A stretch of DNA of 64,000 nt from Capra hircus (taxonomy: Eukaryota > Chordata > Mammalia > Artiodactyla > Bovidae), in contig NC_030810.1 of the NCBI RefSeq assembly GCF_001704415.2, positions 99,770,315 through 99,834,314 on the forward strand, read 5' to 3'. The notes beneath the pieces are model-generated. The model was not told where the DNA came from, made no database searches, and saw only the letters and a program-made list of their open reading frames with translations. The number at the start of each line of letters is the position of its first letter. Position 1 is the stretch's first letter. Positions 1 through 11,568 of this stretch are shown piece by piece. The position numbers and the translations under genes were made by a program.

Positions 1-224
1 TTTTAAAACTGTATCTTACTATTCTGATAAAAATAAAAACTAAATTTACAAATAATACAAGGTAGCTAAGAACTGACTTGTGAACTATCTAGAAACACAA
101 CAAAACATATTGAGCAGATCAGCTATCTTCAAACCAGTATCTGCTTTTCTTATTATGTGGTAGAAGATAAGAATATAGGTGTATTTTGACAGTGATAAGA
201 GAGCAGAATCGATTATTTCAGTGC

Positions 225-490
225 TTTCAGACCACTAAATTTTTGTGCCTTGCTTTATATCCCTGGATATGTTCTAGTGTCTCCTGGTTTATAGTGTATG
301 GGAACTTGAATAGAATTTGTATCCTGCTGTTGTGTGAAAATTGTATAAATCTTTATTATGTTGAATAGGTTCATAGTGCTTTCCAGGTCTACTATTAATA
401 TATCCTTCTACTTTTCTGTCTTTCTATTAATTTTTGAGAGTTTGATATTGAAACTCCAACTAAAAGTCTCAATTTATCTACTTAAAAAAT
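225..490 (-). repeat. L1 fragment, antisense ORF2 region
   Basis: T-rich sequence matching the antisense of a mammalian L1 ORF2 segment as I recall it, including the run around 'ggttcatagtgc'. The reading frames are destroyed. The rest of 1-523 is AT-rich with nothing else recognisable. Confidence 0.6.
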
Positions 491-523
491 AATTGTAATA
501 TATAGTAGAATCATATGTAACTT

Positions 524-741
524 GGGGGGCATTCCCCACAGCCCAGATGGTAAAATATCCACCTGAAATGCAAGAGACCCAGGTTCAATCCCTGGGTTGG
601 GAAGATCCCTTGGAGAAGGGAATGGCAATCCACTCCAGCATTTGTGCCTGGGAAATCCCATGGACAAAGGAGCCTAGCAGGCTACAGTCCATGGGGTCAC
701 AGAGAGTCAGACACAACTGATCAACTAACACTTTCACTTTG
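524..741 (+). repeat. Bov-tA SINE
   Basis: tRNA-Glu-derived ruminant SINE in sense orientation. It has the tRNA-like head with a degraded B box ('ggttcaatcc'), the 'ggcaatccactccagca' body and the 'agtcagacacaactga' tail. Confidence 0.88.
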
Positions 742-1529
742 ATACATAACTTTGTTCTGTGTTTTCCAAGTGTTCTGTAAATGAGTTATCATACTTTCAT
801 AATTTAAAAAATAAAAAAGAGAAAAAAGAATATAGGCATATTTTGCTATGCAGAAGTTTAGATTCCCTTATCTAAACTTACAGTTACAAGATAGAGAACT
901 GTGGGCAGGATGCTGGTATACTCTTCTGCCATGTGTTTCAAAAACTATGTTCCTTTGTTTCTTAATTTTTTTAATACAGTTTAAATTTTTGCCAAGGCTA
1001 TGGTTGTGTTTCTATTTAACTTCAGCTCATCAAACCCATGGCTTTCACAAAATATCAAAATCTTACTAATCAAAGGATGAATGCAATCCTACTGAAATAT
1101 ATTGAAATATGATAGAAGCTGGGTGACCGGTGGAATGTGATTTATTTAATTAGCACCTTCTCCTGCTTGCTATTTTGACCAGCACTGTTTGCATTAGTAT
1201 AAATTTATATAGTATTATGATTTCTTATAGCATGATGGGTATTTTCAATATGTGTATTTGAAAAGCATGCTATACTCACTAATGTAGACTTTACTCGTCT
1301 TTAAGCTAAAATTTTCTCCAAATGAGCACATCTCTCACTTTATACTCAAAGTCCATAAGAAGATAAGATTCACTGCACAGAAATTTAGCCATGATACAAG
1401 TGAAATTTATGTCTGTGTGATAGCTAAAAGGTCACAAGAGAGGGAAAAAATACTGAATTTTTGCCTAGTTGGGGAAAACCAATTGCAGGGTCCTTTGTTT
1501 ATCTCTCCAAAAAAAAAGAGAATGACAAT
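742..1529. other. AT-rich intergenic stretch
   Basis: About 790 bp of A/T-rich sequence with short A runs. I see no gene, no convincing ORF and no repeat I can name. Confidence 0.5.
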
Positions 1530-1696
1530 TTGTGTCTATATCTCTGGAGGAGTATAACTTTAATGAAGGCACTATGGCAGTAAATATAGCAAGTATCCTT
1601 AAAAAGTACACACCCTAAATTAAAACCAAAGTGAAATATCACTACACACCTACCAGAATGGTTACTCTTTTTTTTTCAATTGATTATATCAAGTGC

Positions 1697-2311
1697 AATG
1701 GAAACACTGACAGACGTTATTTTCTTGGGCTGCAAAATCACTGCAGATGGTGACTACAGCCATGAAATTAAAAGACACTTCCTTCTTGGAAGAAAGCTAT
1801 GACAAACCGAGACAACGTATTAAAAAGCAGACACATTACTTTGCCAGAAAAGGTCCGTATAGTCAAAGCTATGGTTTTTCCAGTAGGCATGTATGGATGT
1901 GAGAGTTGGACTATAAACAAAACTGAGCACCAAAGAATTGATGCTTTTGAACTGCGGTGTTGGAGAAGACTCTTGAGAGTCCCTTGGACTGGAAGGAAAT
2001 CAAACAAGTCAATAGTATAAGAAAATAATCATGAATATTCATTGGAAGGACTGATGCTGACGCTGAATCTCCAATACTTCGGCCACCTGAGGTGAAGTAC
2101 TGACTCATTGGAAATGACCCTAGTGTGGGAAAGATTGAAGGCAGGAGGAGAAGGGGATGACAGAGGGCCAGATGGTTGGATGGCATCACCAACTCAATGG
2201 ACATGAGTTTGAGCAAGCTCTGGGAGTGGTGAAGGACAGAGAAGCCTGGTGTGCTGCAGTCCATGGGGTCACAAAGAGCTGGAAACAATTGAGCTGCTGA
2301 ACAACAACAAC
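1697..2311 (+). mobile_element. 5'-truncated BovB LINE with 11-bp target duplication
   Basis: Sense-oriented 3' portion of a BovB retrotransposon (end of ORF2 plus the ART2-like tail), with frameshifts. The flanks carry a perfect duplication, atatcaagtgc, at 1686-1696 and 2312-2322. Confidence 0.9.
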
Positions 2312-2446
2312 ATATCAAGTGCTGGAGTAACGAGCTTTCATACGTTGCTGGCAGGAATGAAAAATAGTACAACCACTAGGAAGAACAGTTCGGCAGTTTT
2401 TGCAAACTAAACATACTGTTACCACACAACCCAGAACTACCTATTT

Positions 2447-5400
2447 CAGTTCAATTCAGTCACTCAGTCGTGTCTGACTCTTTGACACCCCATGGACTGC
2501 AGCATGCCAGGCCTCCCTGTCCATCACCAAATCCCGGAGTTTGCTCAAACTCATGTCCATTGAGTCAGTGATGCCATCCAACCATCTCATCCTCTGTTGT
2601 TCCTTTCTCTTCCAGCCTTCAATCTTTCCCAGCATCAGGGTCTTTTCAAATGAGTCAGCACTTCGCATCAGGTGGCCAAAGTATTGGAGTTTCAGCTTCA
2701 ACATCAGTCCTTCCAATGAATATTCAGGACTGATTTGCTTAAAGATGGACTGGTTGTATCTCCTTGCAGACCAAGGGACTCTCAAGAGTCTTCTTCAACA
2801 CCACAGTTCAAAAGCATCAATTCTTCGGTGCTCAGCTTTCTTTATAGTCCAACTCTCACATCTATACATCACCACTGGAAAAACCATAGCCTTGATTAGA
2901 TGGACCTTTGTTGGCAAAGTAATGTCTCTGCTTTTTAATACGCTATCTAGGTTGGTCATAACTTTTCTTTCAAGAAGCAAGTGTCTTTTAATTTCATGGC
3001 TGCAGTCACCATCTGCAGTGATTTTGCAGCCCAAGAAAATAAAGTCTCTCACTGTTACCACTGTTTCCCCATCTATTTCCCATGAAGTGATGGGACTGGA
3101 TGCCATGATATTCATTTTCTGAATGTTGAGTTTTAAGCCAACTTTTTCACTCTCCTCTTTCATCAAGAGGCTCTTTAGTTCTTCTTAACTTTCTGCCACA
3201 AAGGTGGTGTCATCTGCATATCTGAGGTTATTGATATTTCTCCCTGCAATCTTGATTCCAGCTTGTGCTTCATCCAGCCCAGTGTTTCTCATGATGTACT
3301 CCGCATATAAGTTAAATAAGCAGGGTGACAATATACAGCCTTGATGTACTCCTTTCCCAATTTGGAATCAGTCTGTTGTTCCATGTCCAATTCTAACTGT
3401 TGCTTCCTGACCTGCATACAGTTTTCTTAAGAGGTAGGTCAGGTAGTCTGGTATTCCTATCTCTTTCAGAATTTTCCACAGTTTATTGTGATCCACACAG
3501 TCAAAGGCATTAGCATAGTCAATAAAGAAGAAATAGATGTTTTTCTGGAACGTTCTTGCTTTTTTGATGATCCAGTGGATGTTGGCAATTTGAGCTCTGG
3601 TTCCTCTGCCTTTTCAAAACCAGCTTGAACATCTGGAAGTTCACGGTTCATGTATTGCTGAAGCCTGGCTTGGAGAATTTTGAGCATTACTTTGCTAGCA
3701 TGTGAGATGAGTGCAATTGTGCGGTGGTCTGAGCATTCTTTGGCATTGCTTTCCTTTGGGATTGGAATGAAAACTGACCTTTTTCAGTCCTGTGGCCACT
3801 GCTGAGTTTTCCAAATTTGCTAGCATATTGAGTGCAGCACTTTCACAGCATCATCTTTTAGGATTTGAATCAGCTCAACTGGAATTCCATCACCTCCACT
3901 ACCTCTGTTCGTAGTGAGGCTTTTTAAGGCCCACTTGACTTCACATTCCAGGATGTCTGGCTCTAGGTGAGTCATCACACCATTGTGATTATCTGGGTTG
4001 TGAAGATCTTTTTGTTTAGTTCTTCTGTGTATTCTTGCCACTTCTTCTTAATATCTTCTGCTTCTGTTAGGTCCATACCATTTCTGTCCTTTATTGTGCC
4101 CATCTTTGCATGAAATGTTTTCTTGGTATCTCTAATTTTCTTGAAGAGATCTCTAGTCTTTTCCATTCTATTGTTTTCCTCTATTTCTTTGCACTGTTCA
4201 CTTAGGAAAGCTTTCTTATCTCTCCTTGCTATTCTTTGGAACTCTGCATACAGATGTTTATGTCTTTCCTTTTCTCCTTTGCTTTTCGCTTCTCTTCTTT
4301 TCACAGTTATTTGTAAGGCCTCTTCAAACAGCCATTTTGCTTTTCTGCATTTTTCTTGCAGATGGTCTTGATCATTGCCTCCTGTGCAATGTCATGAACC
4401 TCCATCCATAGTTCTCCAGGCACTCTATCAGAGCTAATCCCTTGAATCTATTTGTCACTTCCACTGTATAATCATAAGGGATTTGATTTAGGTCATATCC
4501 GAATGGTCCAGTGGTTTTCCTTACTTTCTTCAATTTAAGTCTGAATTTGGCAATAAGGAGTTCATGATCTGAGCCATAGTCTGCTCTCAGTTTTGTTTTT
4601 GCTGACTGTATAGAGCTTCTCCATCTTTGGCTGCAAAGAATATAATCAATCTGATTTCGGTGTCAACCATCTGGTGATGTCCATGTGTAGAGTCTTCTCT
4701 TGTGTTGTTGGAAGAGGGTGTTTCCTATGACCAGTGCACTCACATGGCAAAACTCTAGTAGCATTTGTCCTGCTTCATTCTGTACTCCTAAGCCAAATTT
4801 GCCTATTACCCCAGGTATTTCTTGACTTTCTACTTTTCATTCCAGTCCCCTATAAGGAAAAGAACATCTTATTTGGGTGTTAGTTCTAGAAAGTCTTGTA
4901 GGTCTTCATAGAACCATTCAACTTCAGCTTCTTCAGTATTACTAATCGGGCATAGACTTGAATTGCCGTGATATTGAATGGTTTGCCTTGGAAACGAACA
5001 GAGATCATTCTGTCATTTTTGAGATTGCATCCAAGTACTGCATTTCTTTAAAGGGATTCTTGCCCGCAGTAGTAAATATAATGGTCATCTGAGTTAAATT
5101 CACCCATTCCAGTCCATTTTAGTTCACTGATTCCTAAAGCGTCGATGTTCACTCTTGCCATCTCCTGTTTGACCACTTCCAATTTGCCTTGATTCATGGA
5201 CCTAACATTCCAGGTTCCTATGCAATATTGCTCTTTACAGCATCAGATCTTGCTTCCATCACCTGTCATATCCACAACTGGGTGTTGTTTTTGCTTTGGC
5301 TCCATCTCTTCATTCTTTCTGAAGTTATTTCTCCACTGATCTCCAGTAGCATTTTGGGCACCTACCGACCTGGGGAGTTCATCTTTCAGTGTCCTATCTT

Positions 5401-6206
5401 TTTGCCTTTTCATTCTGTTTATGGGGTTCTCAAGGCAAGAATACTGAAGTGGTTTGCCATTCACTTCTCCTGTGGACCACATTTTGTCAGAACTCTCCAC
5501 CATAACCCGCCCATCTTGGGTGGCCCTACATGGCATCGCTCATAGTTTCATTGAGTTAGACAACGCTCTGGTCCATGTGATCAGATTGGTTAGTTTTCTG
5601 TGATTGTGGTTTTCAGTCTGTCTGCCCTCTGATGGATAAGGATAAGAGGCTTATGGAAGCTTCCTGATGGGAGAGACTGAGGGGAAAACTGGGTTTGGTC
5701 TGATGGGCGGGGCCATGCTCAGTAAATCTTTAATCCAATTTTCTGTTGATGGGTGGAGCTTGTTCCCTCCCTGCTATTTACCTGGGGCCAAACTATGGTG
5801 GAGGTAATGAAGATGATGGTGACCTCCTTCAAAAGATCCCAAGCATGTACTGCTACACTCAGTGCCCCCAGCCCTGCAGCAGGCCACCACCGTCCCACAC
5901 CTCCGCCAGAGGCTTCTGGACACTCACGAGTCTGGGTCAGTCTCCAGTGGGGTCACTGCTCCTTTCTCCTGGGTCCTAGTGCTCACAAGGTTCTGTTTGT
6001 CCCCTCCCAGAGTCTATTTCCCAGTCCTCTGTATGTTCTGGCAGCTCTGTGGTGGGATTAACCGCGACCTCCTCCAAGAGGGCTTATGCCATACCCAAGT
6101 CTGCTGCACCCAGGGCCCCTATCCGTGTGACAGTCCACTGCTGACCCGTACCTCCACAGGAGATGCTCATACACAGTTTTGTCTCAGTCACTGTGGGGTC
6201 CCTGGA
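2447..6206 (-). mobile_element. Near-full-length BovB LINE, degraded
   Basis: About 3.76 kb, reading on the minus strand from a GC-rich 5' region (about 5600-6206) through endonuclease-like and reverse-transcriptase regions to a TTCAG-type tail at 2447. The conserved reverse-transcriptase segments fall on short broken ORFs with stops and frameshifts, so the copy is dead. It is the longest BovB here. The flanking duplication is short or unclear (ATTT on both sides). Confidence 0.88.
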
Positions 6207-6431
6207 TTTAGTCAAGAACAATAAACACATGTGTCCACTCAAAAACCTGTACTTGAATGGTTTTACCTGCAGTTGCTGAAAACTAAAAACGACCCACAGA
6301 TTCTTCAGCTAGTAAATGGATAAGCCAACTGTGAATATCTATATAATGGAAAAACTCAGCAGTAAAATGAAGCAAACTTCTAATACGCAACATGAATGAA
6401 TGCTAAGTGAAAGAAGCCAGTGTCAAAAGCT

Positions 6432-6645
6432 ACAAAGTGAAGTGAAGTAGCTCAGTCGTGTCCGACTGTTTGTGACCCCATGACTGTAGCCTATCAGGCT
6501 CCTCTGTCCATGGGATTTTCCAGGCAAGAGTGCTGGAGTGGATTGTCATTTCCTTCTCCAGGGGATCTTCCCAACCCAGGAATCGAACCCGGGTCTCCCG
6601 CATGGCAGGCAGACGCTTTACCATCTGAGCCACCATAATTTAACC
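6432..6645 (-). repeat. Bov-tA SINE, antisense
   Basis: Complete-looking Bov-tA in reverse orientation; the B box reads 'ggttcgattcc' on the minus strand. It splits the ancient L1. Confidence 0.88.
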
Positions 6646-6830
6646 CATATGACAATCTGGGAAAGGCAAACATGTAAGGTCCGAAACAGGTCAAGAATTA
6701 TGTCAGGGACAGGGTAATGTCTTGATTATGGTGGTGCTTACACTTCTTTATGTATTTGTCAAAACTCATAGGACTCTACACTTTTTAGTGAATTTTACTG
6801 TACATAAGTTATACCTCCAGAAACCTGACT

Positions 6831-8008
6831 TTAACAAAAAAAAAATGAGTGTGAAATTTTCATAATTTTTTAAAGGATACACCCTCTTTTGATTTTACTT
6901 CTAGAAAATAGTTGAACAAATGTGTAAATATATATGAACAAAAATACTCTAATTGAAGTATTGTTTGTCACAGGTAAAAATTGAGAAAAAAAACAAGCAC
7001 TACCACTCCAAAGCCACAGGATTGTTTAAACAGGTTTCTATTATACAATACTTTGCAGTTTAAATTTCTGACAGAAATATACACTTACTGATACAGAAAA
7101 GTGTTCACCAAATAGTGTCAAGGGAAAAGGTTACAATTATGTATATAGTTTGGTCCTATTTTTGTAAAACAAAAATGTATACACACAAAATATGTGCATT
7201 TAGTTATAGCTTCACAGAAAAAAATTGTAAGATAGCAGAATGGTAATAGGCTTATCTCTAATTGGGAGAATTTTGAGTGACGTTATTTTTCTTTTTTGCT
7301 ATTTTGAATCTTCTCTTTTCCTTAAAATAATCAGGAATTATTTTTTAAAATAATATTTAAGAGGAAAAGAGACAAGACATTGCTAAGATCTGATATTCTC
7401 TACCATTCTGGAGTCAACTCCAACATTTCCTTTTCATTTTTTAAAAAAGGAGTAAACAGTCAATTCTTCCCCATGTGTGTGGATTTGTAACCAACTTGTG
7501 ACAGCGCTATTTAAATCAAACACATGAAACAATAAGCATATTCGATAGTAGAAAGTGAGGAAAAAGGGGAGAATTAATAACTGCATTTCACGTTTGCAGA
7601 TGTTGCCCAGAAATGACTTGAAGCTTTAAAAAAAAAGGTTTGTTGATTTTGCATTTCCTCCTCAAAGCAATGCCTCCCCATCAGCTGCAAGGAATACGAA
7701 GAAGTAGCCAGAGTCAAAAATGTCACCAGTGTTTAAAATTTTTGGTTTTGTTTTTAAAGTCTCAATGCATTTTGAGCAGTGAGTCTGTCAGAGCTTGATT
7801 CTTTGTCCTAGTAATATTTCTATATGACCCCAGCCAAGTCATTTTACCCTTCAACTCATGCTTTAAAAAAAAAAAAAAGTATAGATATTTAGAAGCAAAT
7901 AAAATGTCAGTGAAAGCACAGCCTGTTCTTTTGCTTTAAGGTTTCAAAGAAAACCAAATCATTTGTCACAATCTGATCTGAGAACAGACTAATCATCTGG
8001 GGAATGAT
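6831..8008. other. AT-rich intergenic stretch with old repeat traces
   Basis: No gene. The part at 7100-7350 resembles the degraded tail of an ancient LINE, and about 7780-7870 resembles a MIR SINE. Poly(A) runs occur at 7627 and 7865. Confidence 0.4.
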
Positions 8009-8021
8009 TAAGCCAGTAATA

Positions 8022-8237
8022 GGGGCATCCCAGTGGCTCAGAGGTAAAGAGTTTGCCTGCAATGCAGGAGATGCAGGAACCAAGGGTTCCATCCCTAGGT
8101 CTGGAAGATCCCCTGGAGGAGGGCATGGCAACATACTCCAGTATTCTTGCATGGAGAATCCCACAGAGGAACCTGGCAGGCTACACTCCATAGGGTCACA
8201 AACAGTCAGACACGACAGAAGCGATTGAGCACAGCAC
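8022..8237 (+). repeat. Bov-tA SINE with 13-bp target duplication
   Basis: Full-length sense Bov-tA flanked by perfect 13-bp copies of taagccagtaata at 8009-8021 and 8238-8250. Confidence 0.92.
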
Positions 8238-8532
8238 TAAGCCAGTAATAAGCTACCTGCGGTCACAAGATCTCATTTTGCTATATTATTCTCTGATTCC
8301 CATTCCTACAGCAATTCGCACATAACAATTCTTTAAAAATCAAAGAAAAAATATCTTTAACAAGAATCTTCTCACTATTGAAGGGAAGCAGCTTAAGTGT
8401 TAGTGTCTTTTGTATGGGTTGTCACACACAACCTTCACTTGAATTAGATGAATGGTAAAGAATAAAAAGAAAAGGGAAAAGTCAGGCAGAATGAGGAGGC
8501 CACCAGAGCAGCTGGAAAAAATTATTATAATT

Positions 8533-10235
8533 TCCAGGGTGGCGCTAGCGGTAAAGAACACGCTTACCAATGCAGAAGACATAAGATACCTGGGTTTAAT
8601 CCCTGGAGGAGGGAAGATCCCATGGAGGAGGAAATGGCAACCCACTCCAGTATTCTTGCCTGGAGAATCCCATGGACAGAGGAAACTGGCAGGCTACAGT
8701 CCAGTTCAGTTCAGTCGCTCAGTCATGTCTGACTCTTTGCGACCCCATGGACTGCAGCACACCAGGCTTCCCTGTCCATCACCAACTCCCGAAGCTTGCT
8801 CAAACTTATGTCCATCAAGTCACTGATACCATCCAACTATCTCATCCTCTGTCGTCCCCTTCTCTTGCCTTCAATCTTTCCCAGCATCAGGGTCTTTTCT
8901 AATGAATCAGTTTTTCACATCAGGTGGCCAAAGTATTGAAGTTTCAGCTTTACCATCACTCTCTCCAATGAATATTCAGGACTGATTTCCTTTAGGATTG
9001 ACTTGTTTGATCTTCTTGCAATCCAAGGGACTCTCAAGAGTCTTCTCCAACATTAATTATCCAACACTTCAGTTCTTTGGTGCTCAGCTTTCTTTATAGT
9101 CCAACTCTTACATCCATACATGACTACTAGAAAAATCATCACTTTGACTGGATGGAGCTTTGTCAGCAAGGTAATGTCTTTGTTTTTTAATATGTTGCAT
9201 AGATTGGTCATAGTTTTTCTTCCAAGGGGCAAGCGTCTTTTTAATTTCATGGCTGCAGTCACCATCTGCAGTGATTTTGGAGCCCAAGAAAATAGTCTCT
9301 CACTGTTTCCATTGTTTCCCCATCTATTTGCCATGAAGAGATGGAACCAGATGCCATGATCTTAGTTTTCTGAATGTTGAGCTTTAAGCCAACTTTTTCA
9401 CTCTCCACTTTCACTTTCACCATGAGGCTCTTTAGTTCTTCTTTGCTTTCTGCTATAAGGGCGGTGTCATCTGCATATCTGAGGTTATTGATATTTCTCC
9501 CTGCAATCTTGATTCCAGCTTGTGCTTCATCCAGCCCAGCATTTCTCATGATGTAGTCTGCATAGAAGTTAAACAAGCAGGGTGACAATATACAGCCTTG
9601 ATGTACTCCTTGCCCAATTTGGAATCAGTCTGTTGTTCCATGTCCAGTTCTAACTGTTGATTCCTGACTTGCATACAGATTTCTTAAGAGGCAGGTCAGG
9701 TGGTCTAGTATTCCCATCTCTTGAAGAATTTTCCACATTTGTTGTGATCCACACCATCAAAGCCATTGACATAGTCAATAAAGCAGAAGTAGATGTTTTT
9801 CTGGAACTCTCTTTCTTTTTCGATGATCCAGCGGATGTTGGCAATTTGATCTCTGGTTCCTCTGCCTTTTCTAAATCCAGCTTGAACATCTGGAAGTTCA
9901 CGGTTCATGTACTGTTGAAGCCTGGCTTGGAGAATTTTGAACATTACTTTGGTAGCGTGTGAGATGAGTGCAATTGTGCGGGAGTCTGAGCATTCTTTGG
10001 CATTGCTTTTCTTTGGGATTGGAATGAAAACGCCTTTTTCAGTCCTGTGGCCACTGCTGAGTTTTCCAAATTTGCTGGCATGTTGACCAGCAATATTGAC
10101 CTGCTAGAAATGTTTAACAGCATCATCTTTTAGGATTTGAAGTAGCTCAACTGGAATTCCATCACCTCTACTACAGTCCATGGGGTCACAAAGAGTCGGA
10201 CACGACTGAATGACTTAGCATGCATGCATCATGAT
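8533..10235 (+). repeat. Bov-tA SINE split by a BovB
   Basis: The head and body lie at 8533-8703 and the tail at 10181-10235. The SINE resumes exactly where it broke, at 'ctacagtcca', which is duplicated around the inserted BovB. Confidence 0.88.
8704..10170 (-). mobile_element. 5'-truncated BovB inserted in a Bov-tA
   Basis: 1.47 kb of antisense BovB, reverse-transcriptase C-terminal half plus tail, flanked by the 10-bp duplication ctacagtcca at 8694-8703 and 10171-10180. The fossil ORF on the minus strand at 9259-9588 retains a YADD catalytic motif. Stops and frameshifts elsewhere show it is inactive. Confidence 0.92.
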
Positions 10236-10737
10236 ATCCTTCCTTGAAGGTAAGGCAGCTTCTTAAATATATTAAGGAGAACCCTGCTTTGACACAACGT
10301 ATTCTTTGGTGTCACTCTTAGAGACAGTGAAGCATGGGTCTGCCTGCTGTGGAGTGGCATTTTTTATGTTCTTATATATAACTATAGACCCAGGCTATGC
10401 AACCATCACAAGACTGTTGGCATCAGGTAAAGAAAATCTCACTACTAATTACCCATTCCTCTTGGTTCCCATAACACTTTGTTTCACCACCATTTAGAAC
10501 TTCTCATGGCTGTATTCTGGTAATTGGGTAAGGTATCTGCATCCCCTAAAGAGACTGTGAAATTCTTGAGGGCCGGGATTGTGGCTTATTAATTTTTTAT
10601 TTCTAGAGTCTGCCCTGTTGCCTAGCACTCAATGTATGTTTGTAAATTAGTGACGGTATTGTTGCTAACCTCTGCAAAAGCGACTGCAAAGAACAATTCT
10701 AGTTCGCTAGAATCTCTACAGAGAATGGCAAACTCCT
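10236..10737. other. Intergenic stretch with L2-like remnant
   Basis: No gene. About 10550-10660 resembles an L2 3' end ('gagggccgggattgtg' and 'cctagcactcaatg'). Confidence 0.4.
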
Positions 10738-10862
10738 GGGAATTCCCTGGTGGTCCGGTGGTTAGGACTTGGTGCTTTCACTGCCATGGACCAGGTTCAA
10801 TCCCTATCCAGAGAACTAAGATTTTGCAAGCCACGTGGTGCAGCCAAACCAAACAAAGAAAA
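10738..10862 (+). repeat. CHR-type SINE
   Basis: Cetartiodactyl tRNA-derived SINE in sense orientation, from 'ttccctggtggtccgg' to the A-rich end after 'gtgcagccaaa'. Confidence 0.8.
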
Positions 10863-10892
10863 AGGCAAACTCTATCACCTCTGCTCCTTCAG

Positions 10893-11568
10893 TAGATATA
10901 CAGCACTGGTTCTCAAGTGTGGACCCTCAGACCAGTACCATTGCCCTAGGTGACCTGTTAGAAATGTAAATCTCTGGGCTGCTCTCACCTTCCGAGAAGG
11001 ACCCACATTCTGCCCATGGAATGTGTCCTCTACTTTCACTTTACTATGGCTTGCCCTTGAATTCTTTCCTGTGCCAATCCAAGGACCCTCCCTTGACAGC
11101 CTGTCCCCAGTAATTTGACTAAGACCTGGGACATGACCATCCTCTTGTGCCCCATTTTCCTGCAACCTCTTTGCAAAGCATATTAATAAATCTACTTCTT
11201 GTGTGTGTGTGTGTGCTGTCATCTCCAACTCTTTGCGACCCCATGACTGCAGCCCACCAGACTCCTCTGTCCATGGAATTTTCCAGGCAAGAATACTGGA
11301 GTGGGTTGCCATTTTCTTCTCTGGGGATCGTTCTGATCCAGGGATCAAACCTGTAGCTCTTACGACTCCTACACTGGTAGGTGGATTCTCTACCACTAGG
11401 GCTACCCGAGAAGCAACTCGACCTCTTACCTATCAAAAAAATGCAAATTTCTGGACATACCCCAGACCTACAGAATCAGAAACTTTAGGGGCAGAGGCCC
11501 AATAATAGGTATTTTAACAAGCTTTCCAGGTGATTCTGATGTACAATGATGTTTGAGAACCCAAAGGA
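10893..11568 (+). repeat. MER5A-type hAT element, interrupted
   Basis: Left part at about 10893-10985 ('ctggttctcaagtgtgg') and right part at about 11425-11568 ('gtattttaacaag' to 'tgtttgagaaccc'). These are the two ends of a MER5A MITE with its terminal inverted repeats. In between sit an unassigned block of about 215 bp and a Bov-tA. Confidence 0.7.
11205..11420 (-). repeat. Bov-tA SINE, antisense, beside a TG run
   Basis: Reverse Bov-tA that starts right after a short (TG)n tract at 11202-11214. Confidence 0.85.

Larger units (their letters stand above)
1530..6830 (+). repeat. Ancient L1 3' end split by three ruminant insertions
   Basis: Pieces at about 1530-1696, 2312-2446, 6207-6431 and 6646-6830 join into one decayed L1 3' end. 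It runs from end of ORF2-like sequence through the 'aatggataa' and 'gtgaaagaagccag' landmarks to the terminal A run at about 6830. The gaps are a BovB tail, a near-full-length BovB and a Bov-tA. The outer boundary on the left is approximate. Confidence 0.75.

Noticed and set aside
8022..8237. tRNA genes suggested by B-box-like 'ggttcgatccc' motifs in many places
   Set aside because: These are the tRNA-derived heads of Bov-tA and CHR SINEs, without intact cloverleafs and with SINE bodies attached.
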